Assembly: GCF_002300165.1 (NCBI RefSeq)
Contig: NZ_MLCE01000016.1
Span: 31,232 to 95,231 of the forward strand
From: Streptomyces sp. Tue6028
GTDB lineage: Bacteria; Actinomycetota; Actinomycetes; Streptomycetales; Streptomycetaceae
Length of the DNA stretch: 64,000 nt
Direction: 5' to 3'
This document shows, one piece after another, positions 17,537 through 24,778 of the stretch. The position numbers and the translations under genes are program-made. Every line of letters begins with the position of its first letter. Position 1 is the stretch's first letter. The notes below the pieces were generated by a model. It searched no databases. It was not told where the DNA came from and saw only the letters and a list, made by a program, of their open reading frames with translations.

Positions 17537-18816
17537 GGCCGCGCTCGCCCCGGTTCTGGGTGCTCGTCCTGGCCACCGTGTTCGCGCTGCTCCAGCTCGC
17601 CAACGTCACCGGCCGGGACACCCCCGACACCAAGAACTACCTCTCGTACGCGCTGAGTCTGCGCGGCGAGAGCAAGCACGACGCCGCGGCGGCCACGATC
17701 GACTACGCCTGTGCGGGCAAGGTGGCGATCGCGCACCGCAACCACGACGTGGACGTGATCCGCTTCCACGCCGCCAGCCCTGACGCGCGGGTGCTGGCGG
17801 AGTGCCGGCGCGACCAGTGGCGGGGGGTGTCGAAGCGGCTGGCGGCCGGGGAGACGGCCGGGCACACCGTGCCGTTCATGCCGCCCCGGTTCATGCGGAT
17901 CTTCGAGGTGCGGCCGGGCTATCCGGTGCTGCTGGTGCCGTTCATCACGGTGCTGGGGGTGACGTGGGGGCTGTGGGCGTCGGCTGTCGTCATCACGGTC
18001 GCCGGGGGCGTCCTCGCCTTCCTCGTGCTGCGCAGCCTGCGCGCCTCCACCGTGACGGCGCTGACCGGGCAGGCCCTGTTCTACGTCCTTCCGTGCGGCA
18101 CGACGGCCATGCGCCCGATGACGGAGGGGCTGTTGCTGACGCTGACCCTCGCCGCCCTGTGGGGCTGCGCGCTGGTGCTGGAGGGCCGGGAGCGGGCCGG
18201 GACCTGGCTCGTCGGGGCGGCTCTGGCGCTGCTGTTCACGGTGAAGCACTCGCAGGCGCTGTTCCTCGGCCTGTGCCTCGCGGGTGGATGCGCGCTGCTC
18301 TGCGTGCGCCGGCGGCGGTGGTCGGGCCCGCTGCGGACGCTCGCGGTGGTCGGCGGGTGCGGGGCGGCGGCCACGGTCCTGCTGGCGAGGGTGCTGCACT
18401 ACCCGTCCGAGACCGAGAGCCTCCAGGATCTGCTGACGAACCACTTCGCGCGTCCCGACCGCGTCCGGGTGTGGCCGGAGTTCTTCCATCTGCAGTTCAA
18501 CTTCTGGCTGGAGTGGCTGCGCCGCCAGTTGTGGGAGCCGCTGCTGCCGGCGGCGCTGGCGGCCGCCGCGTGGGGCGTGCTGCGTCGGCGTCCGGCCTTC
18601 GGCGTCCTCGTGCTGGCGGCGGCGTTCACCGGGGTCCTCAACCAGGCCGGGCACCCCGACATCAACATCTGGGGCGACCGGCTGATCGTGCTGGTGTGGC
18701 TGCTGCCGGTGGTGGGACTGCCGCTGCTCCTGGAGGAGGCCGTAGGGCCGCGGTTGCGGGCGGCGGGCGCCACCGTGCCGGGACCGCTGCGCAGGGACAC
18801 CGAGGTCGCTCGATGA
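17533..18816 (+). CDS. Multi-pass membrane protein of the surface polymer cluster
   Basis: A 427-residue integral membrane protein with about nine to ten hydrophobic segments, starting with FWVLVLATVFALLQLANV. A hydrophilic loop after the first helix (DTPDTKNYLSYALSLRGESKHDAA..) begins with acidic residues, as in the first extracytoplasmic loop of GT-C glycosyltransferases, but no family motif is certain. The GTG at 17533 overlaps the previous stop (GTGA) with no ribosome site of its own, so translation is probably coupled. Its place after three polymerase genes suggests a lipid-linked sugar transfer or transport role. That is context, not sequence proof. Confidence 0.75.
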   Translation: MRPRSPRFWVLVLATVFALLQLANVTGRDTPDTKNYLSYALSLRGESKHDAAAATIDYACAGKVAIAHRNHDVDVIRFHAASPDARVLAECRRDQWRGVSKRLAAGETAGHTVPFMPPRFMRIFEVRPGYPVLLVPFITVLGVTWGLWASAVVITVAGGVLAFLVLRSLRASTVTALTGQALFYVLPCGTTAMRPMTEGLLLTLTLAALWGCALVLEGRERAGTWLVGAALALLFTVKHSQALFLGLCLAGGCALLCVRRRRWSGPLRTLAVVGGCGAAATVLLARVLHYPSETESLQDLLTNHFARPDRVRVWPEFFHLQFNFWLEWLRRQLWEPLLPAALAAAAWGVLRRRPAFGVLVLAAAFTGVLNQAGHPDINIWGDRLIVLVWLLPVVGLPLLLEEAVGPRLRAAGATVPGPLRRDTEVAR

Positions 18817-18975
18817 GGTGAATCCCGGCTAGCGCGTTGACCTTCGCGGGAATATACGGCAAATGCCGCAACCCGCCCTGGTCCGCCCGCCCTCCCGCGC
18901 CCGCGTCCGCCCGCGGGACCGCACCCGGCCCCGCCCGCTCCCCGGGCGGGTCCCGGCACCGGCGGGGCGGCTCCG

Positions 18976-20586
18976 GTGAGCGCCGACGTCCTCGTCCGGC
19001 GGGTCGCGCACGGCGCGACCGCGCTGCGCGGCGGATCCTCCTGGCGGCCCACCCCGTACCAGCTGTTCGGCGGTCTGTTCTTCCTGGTGATGACGCTGGC
19101 GTACTGGCGCGTCCCGCTGTGCTGCGACGCCGGCCAGCACGCGGCCGTCGTCGAACGCCTCAAGGCGCACCTGCTCAGCCCTCGGCATCCGATGGCGGAC
19201 CTGCCCGGCGAGGGCAGTCCGTACTACTCGCCGTACGCCGTGGCACAGGGGGCCTTCGCCCGGCTGACCGGGCTGGGCGGCTGGGCGGTGGTACGGCTGT
19301 CGGGGCCCTTCAACCTGCTCGTGCTGCTGACGGGCATCGGCCGGTTCGTCCGTGTCCTGACGCCCCGCCCGTGGGCGCCGGTGCTGGGGCTGGGCGCGAT
19401 GGTGCTGCTGTGGGGCACCGAACGGGCCTGGTGGAGCGGCTATCTCGGACTGATGTCGATGACGGGCAACCTGGGCTACCCGTCGACGTTCGCCATCGGA
19501 CTGGCCTTCTGGGCCTGGGCGCTGACGGGCGCGCGCGCCGGGGGGACCGGCGGCCCCGTCCGCTACGTCGGGCCGAGCGGACTCGGCAGCGCCTCCGGAT
19601 ACGCGGGGGTCGGCGCCCTGTACGGGCTGATCGTGCTCGTGCACCCGATCACGTCGATCGCGGCCGTGCTCGGCGCGGTCGCGTTCGTGGCGGGATGGTG
19701 GCGTGGGGCGGGGACCGGCGCCGGACCGGCGGCGTGGAGCACGGCGGCGGTCGCGGGCCGCTGGCTGCTGGCCGGTGCGGCGGCCCTGCTGGTCGCCGCC
19801 TGCTGGCCGTACTTCGACGTCTTCGCGCTGGCCGGCGACCGCAGCGTGGACGCGATGCACGAGCGGCTCTACGAAGGGATGCCCGGGCACTTCTGGCTCG
19901 CGCTGACCGGGGTTCCCGCGCTGTGGCTGCGGGCGCGACGGGCCGAACGGGAGGCGGGGCACCGGTGGCGTGACCCGCTGGTGCTGATGTTCGCGCTGGA
20001 GTGCCTGGCGGTGGCGTACGGCTGGGTCAGCGGGCACTACACGTACGGCAGGATCCTCGGGCTGACGCTGGTGCCGCTCCAGTTCGCGCTCGGGGTGGAG
20101 CTGGCGGCGCCGCGGCCGTGGCCCCGGTGGCGGCGCGGCCTCGGTCTGGTGGCGACGGCGGGGGCGTGCGCCGGTTTCCTCACCGTGCAGGCCGGCGCGG
20201 TCGTGCCGCCCGCGCTCGACCCGGTCGGCTTCGACCAGCCGCCGCGGTGGCCGACGTACGCCTGGGCGGCGCGGCACATCGAGCCCGGCGAGGCGGTCAT
20301 CACCGACGGGTACTACGCCGTCCATCTGATCTCGGGCTACGGACCGGACCTCGCCGCGCCCGCCTGGCCCGACCCCGCCCTGGACGAGGGCGAGCGGCTG
20401 CGGCGGCTCGCGGCGGTCCGTTCCTATCTCGACCCGGCGTCGACCCGGGCCGAACGCACCGCCGTCGCCCGCCGGTACCACGTCCGCTGGCTGCTGCTGA
20501 CGCGCTGGCGGAAGGTCCCCGAGGAGGCGACGGTGGTGGCGTGGAGCCGGGAGACGGGCGAGGTGCTGGCCCGGGTGGGGCCCTGA
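18976..20586 (+). CDS. Multi-pass membrane protein, possible GT-C-type glycosyltransferase
   Basis: A 536-residue integral membrane protein with roughly ten transmembrane segments, the first near YQLFGGLFFLVMTLAYW, followed by CCDAGQHAAVV. An acidic/His loop after the first helix and a soluble C-terminal tail (about 430-536: HIEPGEAVITDGYYAVHLISGYG) fit GT-C enzymes or their accessory proteins, but no diagnostic motif was recognised. The GTG at 18976 is preceded by a G-rich stretch (GGGGCGG) at reasonable spacing. It is 159 bases from the previous membrane protein and reads the same way, so it is probably part of the same polymer-assembly set. It ends 22 bases from the convergent ohr gene. 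Confidence 0.72.
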   Translation: MSADVLVRRVAHGATALRGGSSWRPTPYQLFGGLFFLVMTLAYWRVPLCCDAGQHAAVVERLKAHLLSPRHPMADLPGEGSPYYSPYAVAQGAFARLTGLGGWAVVRLSGPFNLLVLLTGIGRFVRVLTPRPWAPVLGLGAMVLLWGTERAWWSGYLGLMSMTGNLGYPSTFAIGLAFWAWALTGARAGGTGGPVRYVGPSGLGSASGYAGVGALYGLIVLVHPITSIAAVLGAVAFVAGWWRGAGTGAGPAAWSTAAVAGRWLLAGAAALLVAACWPYFDVFALAGDRSVDAMHERLYEGMPGHFWLALTGVPALWLRARRAEREAGHRWRDPLVLMFALECLAVAYGWVSGHYTYGRILGLTLVPLQFALGVELAAPRPWPRWRRGLGLVATAGACAGFLTVQAGAVVPPALDPVGFDQPPRWPTYAWAARHIEPGEAVITDGYYAVHLISGYGPDLAAPAWPDPALDEGERLRRLAAVRSYLDPASTRAERTAVARRYHVRWLLLTRWRKVPEEATVVAWSRETGEVLARVGP

Positions 20587-20608
20587 GCCGTCACAGCCGG
20601 CCGGGCGA

Positions 20609-21022
20609 CTACTCGACGACGAGGTTGACGTCGATGTTGCCGCGGGTGGCGTTGGAGTAGGGGCAGACCTGGTGGGCCTGCTCGACGAGCTTGCGGCCGG
20701 CGGCCTGGTCCACGGTGTCGGGCAGCTCGACGCGGAGTGTCACCTTCAGACCGAAGCCCTCGCCCTGCTTGCCGATGCCGACCTCGCCGGTCACCGCGGC
20801 CTCGCTGACGTCGACCTTCGCCGCGCGGCCGACGAGGCCGAGGGCGCTGGCGAAGCAGGCGGCGTAGCCGGCGGCGAACAGCTGCTCCGGGTTGGTGCCC
20901 TGCCCGTTGCCGCCCAGCTCCACCGGCGGGGCCAGCTGGACGTCCAGCTTGCCGTCGGAGCTGACGGCGCGGCCCTCACGGCCGTGGGTGGCGGTGGCGA
21001 CAGCGGTGTAGAGCGCGTCCAT
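20609..21022 (-). CDS. ohr: Organic hydroperoxide resistance protein (OsmC/Ohr family)
   Basis: A 137-residue cytoplasmic thiol peroxidase that reduces organic hydroperoxides. It shows the family start MDALYTAVATATHGREGR, the first reactive Cys in NPEQLFAAGYAACFASAL and the second in AHQVCPYSNATRGNIDV, with length normal for Ohr. ATG 21022 matches the usual family start and puts the GAGAGAG ribosome site at good spacing; an in-frame ATG at 21031 is possible. It is divergent from the MarR-type regulator ohrR, a classic pair in which oxidised OhrR releases the ohr promoter. The pair sits oddly inside a cell-wall polymer locus. Confidence 0.95.
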   Translation of the reverse strand: MDALYTAVATATHGREGRAVSSDGKLDVQLAPPVELGGNGQGTNPEQLFAAGYAACFASALGLVGRAAKVDVSEAAVTGEVGIGKQGEGFGLKVTLRVELPDTVDQAAGRKLVEQAHQVCPYSNATRGNIDVNLVVE

Positions 21023-21083
21023 GGAGACCATCTCTCTCAAGTCGGGGGCTTGCCGGGGCGGCCGGTCCGACCGCCTTGCGAGC

Positions 21084-21121
21084 ACTATTAGAGCACGCAA
21101 TTCAGTTGTGCACAACTCAAT
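21084..21121. promoter_or_regulatory. OhrR operator palindrome and ohr promoter
   Basis: A perfect 14-base palindrome AGTTGTGCACAACT (21104-21117) extends to ATT/AAT arms (21100-21121) with one mismatched pair. It lies between the divergent ohr and ohrR starts. A minus-strand TAATAG -10-like hexamer (within 21084-21090) for ohr lies just downstream. OhrR proteins bind AT-rich palindromes in exactly this position, so the assignment is strong by context. Confidence 0.75.
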
Positions 21122-21134
21122 GGCTCGCCAAGGC

Positions 21135-21146
21135 TATCCTTGACCC
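21135..21146 (+). promoter_or_regulatory. Candidate -10 of ohrR giving a leaderless transcript
   Basis: TATCCT at 21135-21140 ends 6 bases before the ATG of ohrR, so transcription would start at or next to the start codon. There is no ribosome-binding site in the gap. Confidence 0.4.
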
Positions 21147-21644
21147 ATGACCGCCACGCCCGCCCCGAGCCCCGAGGACACGTCCGACGACGCCTTCCTC
21201 CGCCTCGACGAGCAGATCTGCTTCTCCCTGAACGCCGCCTCGCGCGCCTTCGGCGGCGTCTACCGCGTCCTCCTGAAGGACCTCGGACTCACCTACCCCC
21301 AGTACCTGGTGATGCTGGTGCTGTGGGAACACGGCGAGCAGCCCGTGAAGAAGCTCGGCGAGCACCTGCGGCTGGACTCCGGGACACTGTCGCCGCTCCT
21401 CAAGCGCCTGGAGACGGCCGGTCTCGTACGGCGCGAGCGCAGCGCCCGCGACGAACGCTCCGTGCATGTCCACCTCACCGACGAGGGCGCCGCGCTGCGC
21501 GAGCGCGCCCGGGTGGTGCCGCGCCGGATCGCCGCGGCGACGGGCGCCGGCCTGGAGGAGATCCGTGAACTGCGGGCCCGCCTGGACCGGCTGACCGCGG
21601 CCCTGGACAGCGCGGCGCTGGAGGAGACCCCGGGCTGCGACTGA
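21147..21644 (+). CDS. ohrR: MarR-family organic peroxide-sensing repressor OhrR
   Basis: A 165-residue MarR-type winged-helix repressor. The peroxide-sensing cysteine is Cys25 in LDEQICFSLNAASRA, aligned with the Bacillus OhrR sensing cysteine. Helices LGLTYPQYLVMLVLWEHGEQPVKKLGEHLRLDSGTLSPLLKRLE and the wing LVRRERSARDERSVHVHLTDEG are typical. It is divergent from ohr with a shared palindrome between them. The ATG at 21147 lacks a ribosome site and lies one helical step after a -10-like hexamer, suggesting leaderless translation. The C-terminal tail contains one more cysteine, two residues before the end. Confidence 0.93.
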   Translation: MTATPAPSPEDTSDDAFLRLDEQICFSLNAASRAFGGVYRVLLKDLGLTYPQYLVMLVLWEHGEQPVKKLGEHLRLDSGTLSPLLKRLETAGLVRRERSARDERSVHVHLTDEGAALRERARVVPRRIAAATGAGLEEIRELRARLDRLTAALDSAALEETPGCD

Positions 21645-21648
21645 GCCG

Positions 21649-23283
21649 TCAGCCGGCCGGCGGGGTCCTACGCGCGTACAGCCGCAGTGTCACGCCCTCC
21701 CGCACCACCTGCTCCCGAGGCACGAACTCCTCGTCGACCACGGCGAGTTTGACCCGCTCGGTCGCGCTGCGCGGGTACCAGGACGGGCTCAGCGCGAAGG
21801 GCTCGGCCACCATCCACACCCGGTCGATCCGGTCCAGCCGGCGGCGCAGCTCCTCCGGCCCCGCCTCCTGTCCGTACAGCGTCCCGGACACCGGGCCCGG
21901 CACCCTCAGGGCGACGTCGCGCACCCCGCGGAACCCCCGCGGGTACGCCAGTGCCGAGCGCCGCACGATCGACGGCAGGTACAGCACCGGGTCTCCCGGG
22001 CGCAGCGCGCGCCGGGCGGCGGCGGAGACGGCGGCGAGATCGTCGGCGCCGTGATGCTCGGGCGTGCGGTCCCGGCGCATCAGGGGCAGTTGGACGGCAA
22101 AGGCGAGGGCGACGGTCAGCACACCGGTCAGCGTGACGGCCGTGGCACCGGCGGGCCGGGGACGCGGGCGCCGCCGCACCCCCGCCAGGAGCCGCGCGCC
22201 CCTCGCCGCGGACAAGGACCTGAGCCCGGCGTCGACACGACCCCTCGTGCGGGCGCGCACCCCGGCTCCGACCCGTGCCCCGGCGATCAGCGTCGCCGCG
22301 CGTTCCACCCCTGCCGCGGCGAGCAGGGGCGCCCCGGCGAGGGCGTACAGCACGTACCGCTCGTCGTAGAGCGGCCAGGCGCACGAGACCGTCATCAGCA
22401 CGGCCGGCGGGACCACCGTCAGGGGCAGGGCCACCGCGGGGAGCGAGAGCCCGCCGCACCGGAGCCGTGACGGCCGCACGGCGAGGGCGACGAGGAGCAG
22501 GTACGGGACGGCCACCGGCAGCGCCGGGCCCACGAACGCCCCGAGCAGACGCCCCACGCTGCCCGGACCGGGCGGCGTCAGCCAGGCGACCTGCGCGGAC
22601 TGCCCCCGCGAGACGAGGACGAGCGGCACCAGCGCCACGACCGCGGCACCGGCCGCGCACGCCCACCGCGACCACACCCGCGCCGGCACCCGGGCCAGCG
22701 CCAGCGTGCCCGCGTGCGCCAGCAGCACGAGCGCCGCCAGCTCGTGCAGCAGGCAGGTGACGGCCACCGTCCCGCCGTACACCGCCCACCAGCCGCCCGC
22801 CCGCCGGGTCCGTGCCGCCCGGACCAGCAGCAGGGTCGCCCCCACCGCCCCGGCCGCGACGAGCGCGTACGACCGGCCCTCCTGGGCGTAGTGCCCGGTC
22901 ATCGGCGTGACGGCGTACAGCAGTCCCGCCCAGAGGCCGACGCGCGGGCGGCACAGCCGGACGCCGAGCGCGGCGACGCCACCCGCGGCCGCCGCCGCAC
23001 CGCAGACGGAGGGCAGGCGCAGGGCGAACTCGCCGGGGTGCACGGCGAGGACAGGGTGCATGAGGAGGTAGTACAGGCCGTGCACCGCGTCGACGGTGTG
23101 CAGCAGGTGCCAGATCTGCGGCACCGAGCGCTGCGCGACCTGGAAGGTCACCGCCTCGTCGCGCCACATCCCGCCGCGGTCGAGCCCCCAGAGCCCGACC
23201 GCGGTCATGACGAGCACGGGCAGCAGGACGGCCACCGCTTCCGGACGTCCGCCTCCGGCACGCCTCAGCCACGCACAGACCAT
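21649..23283 (-). CDS. GT39-like membrane glycosyltransferase (mannosyltransferase-type)
   Basis: A 544-residue multi-pass membrane protein with about ten hydrophobic segments. After the first helix comes GGMWRDEAVTFQVAQRS, whose Asp-Glu pair is where PMT/ArnT-type GT-C enzymes keep catalytic acids, and GHYAQEGRSYAL is also typical of the family. Such enzymes take sugar from polyprenyl-phosphate donors on the outer face of the membrane. A C-terminal soluble stretch starts near residue 420. ATG 23283 opens into an AT-rich gap shared with the divergent GT87-like gene, suggesting joint control. The donor and acceptor are not predictable. Confidence 0.8.
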   Translation of the reverse strand: MVCAWLRRAGGGRPEAVAVLLPVLVMTAVGLWGLDRGGMWRDEAVTFQVAQRSVPQIWHLLHTVDAVHGLYYLLMHPVLAVHPGEFALRLPSVCGAAAAAGGVAALGVRLCRPRVGLWAGLLYAVTPMTGHYAQEGRSYALVAAGAVGATLLLVRAARTRRAGGWWAVYGGTVAVTCLLHELAALVLLAHAGTLALARVPARVWSRWACAAGAAVVALVPLVLVSRGQSAQVAWLTPPGPGSVGRLLGAFVGPALPVAVPYLLLVALAVRPSRLRCGGLSLPAVALPLTVVPPAVLMTVSCAWPLYDERYVLYALAGAPLLAAAGVERAATLIAGARVGAGVRARTRGRVDAGLRSLSAARGARLLAGVRRRPRPRPAGATAVTLTGVLTVALAFAVQLPLMRRDRTPEHHGADDLAAVSAAARRALRPGDPVLYLPSIVRRSALAYPRGFRGVRDVALRVPGPVSGTLYGQEAGPEELRRRLDRIDRVWMVAEPFALSPSWYPRSATERVKLAVVDEEFVPREQVVREGVTLRLYARRTPPAG

Positions 23284-23376
23284 GCGCCCAAGTTTTTACT
23301 ATTAACCAACCTATGCGAGGTATTGACGGCGTATCAACTTACCTGAGGCATTCACGCGGCTTACGATCCGGGCTTG
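23284..23376. promoter_or_regulatory. AT-rich divergent promoter region between two membrane glycosyltransferase genes
   Basis: This 93-base gap is far richer in A/T than the coding DNA around it. Leftward, TAATAG lies about 15 bases before the GT39-like ATG. Rightward, TTGACG (23323-23328) and TACGAT (23362-23367, 9 bases before the ATG) are visible, but they are too far apart to be one promoter. The exact start sites cannot be fixed by eye. Confidence 0.45.
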
Positions 23377-24741
23377 ATGAGCACCTTGAAGAGCCTCAGG
23401 AAGAGCCCCCGGTACCTGAAGGGCGCACCGGACGGACAGAGCCGGCCGGACCGGGGGAACAGCCCGCGCGGGCGCCGCCCATGGGCCGTCGCCGCCGCCT
23501 GGCTGGCGACCCGCGCCCTGATGGTGTGGCTGCTCGCGCACGACCACCTCGCACCGCTCGGCCGGAGCGGCGTCTCGCGCGAGGTGCGCCACCTGTACTT
23601 CGGCTGGTACGGCGTCCTGAAACAGGGCGCGTTCCCGTCGGGCGACCACCTGTGGCAGTACCCGCCGGGCGCCGGCCCGGTGCTGCTCGCACCCGCCCTG
23701 CTGCCGGCGCTGACGTACTTCACGGCCTTCGTGACGCTCACGCTCGCGACGGACGCGGTGATCACATGGACCCTCACGCGCGCGGGGCTCCGGCCCGGCC
23801 GCAGTCTGCGCGGCGCCGCCCTGTGGGTGCTGGCCCTCCCGCTCCTGCTGCATCTGCCGCTGGCCCGGTACGACGTCCAGGTCACCGCCTTCGCCGTCCT
23901 CTCCCTGCTCTCACTGACCCGCTCCCCGCGCGCGTGCGGCGCGTTCGCCGCGCTGGGCGCCCTGGTGAAGGTCTGGCCCGCGCTGGCGCTCGTCGGCACG
24001 CCGCGCGGCCGCACCACCCGGGAGGCGTGGACGTCGGCGGCGGTCGCCGCGGTCGCGCTGCTCGCCCTCCTCGCCGCCCTCTTCCGCAACTCCTTCGACT
24101 TCCTGCGCCAGCAGGGCGGCCGGGGCGTGCAGATCGAGTCGCTCGGCGGAACGGTGCTGGGCCTGGCGCGCCACGCCGGATGGCCGGGCAGGGCGCGCTA
24201 CCGGTACGGCGCGATGGAGTTCGTGGGCCCGTACGTCGCCGAGGTCGCCGCGGTCTCGCTGGCCCTCACCGTCGCCGCGTTCGGGCTCCTGCTGCTGTGG
24301 CGGGTGCGGGCGCGGCACTGGACGACGGCGACACCGTACGACGCGGCGCTCGCCGCCGTGCTGCTGTTCACGGTGACGAGCCGGGTGATCAGCCCCCAGT
24401 ACATGGTGTGGCTGCTGGGCCTGTCGGCCGTGTGCCTGACCTCGCGGCACACCACGCAACGACCGGTCGTGGCCCTGCTGGTGACCGCCACGGCGGTCAG
24501 CTCGGTGATCTATCCGGCCCTGTACGGCGAGGTGGTCCACAGCACCTGGACGGGCTGCGCGCTGATGGTCGTGCGCAACGGCCTGCTGGTGACGGCGGCG
24601 GGCCTCTCACTGGTGCGGCTGTGGCGACCGGGCCCCGTCGCGGCCCTGCCGGACCCGGCGGCCTCGTACCGGCATGCCGGTACCGCCGGAGGAACTCCCC
24701 TGGCCTTCCGCGCAGGACATCGAGCACCCTTTAACGGATAA
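23377..24741 (+). CDS. GT87-family membrane mannosyltransferase-like protein
   Basis: A 454-residue integral membrane protein like the DUF2029/GT87 family of polyprenyl-phosphate-mannose-dependent glycosyltransferases. Visible features are about ten hydrophobic helices, an early loop with DHLAPLGRSGVSREVRHLYFGWYGVLKQGAFPSGDHLWQYPPGAGPVLL (aromatic/Pro-rich Y-PPG motif) and LVKVWPALAL later. It would act on the outer face of the membrane. ATG 23377 is preferred to the adjacent TTG at 23374; no good ribosome site is present, and a TACGAT hexamer 9 bases upstream hints at a nearly leaderless message. It is divergent from a GT39-like enzyme and upstream of a GT2 gene in the same direction. Confidence 0.8.
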   Translation: MSTLKSLRKSPRYLKGAPDGQSRPDRGNSPRGRRPWAVAAAWLATRALMVWLLAHDHLAPLGRSGVSREVRHLYFGWYGVLKQGAFPSGDHLWQYPPGAGPVLLAPALLPALTYFTAFVTLTLATDAVITWTLTRAGLRPGRSLRGAALWVLALPLLLHLPLARYDVQVTAFAVLSLLSLTRSPRACGAFAALGALVKVWPALALVGTPRGRTTREAWTSAAVAAVALLALLAALFRNSFDFLRQQGGRGVQIESLGGTVLGLARHAGWPGRARYRYGAMEFVGPYVAEVAAVSLALTVAAFGLLLLWRVRARHWTTATPYDAALAAVLLFTVTSRVISPQYMVWLLGLSAVCLTSRHTTQRPVVALLVTATAVSSVIYPALYGEVVHSTWTGCALMVVRNGLLVTAAGLSLVRLWRPGPVAALPDPAASYRHAGTAGGTPLAFRAGHRAPFNG

Positions 24742-24778
24742 TTGCCCGAAACCCCTACGATTCGGGCCTCTGGATCCC
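24731..24778 (+). promoter_or_regulatory. AT-rich promoter-like segment before the GT2 gene
   Basis: TTTAACGGATAATT (from 24730) and TACGAT (24756-24761) lie in a patch poor in GC that overlaps the end of the previous gene. The inverted repeat GCCCGAA (24744-24750) and TTCGGGC (24761-24767) encloses the hexamer. The GT2 start is 17 bases past it. Confidence 0.35.
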
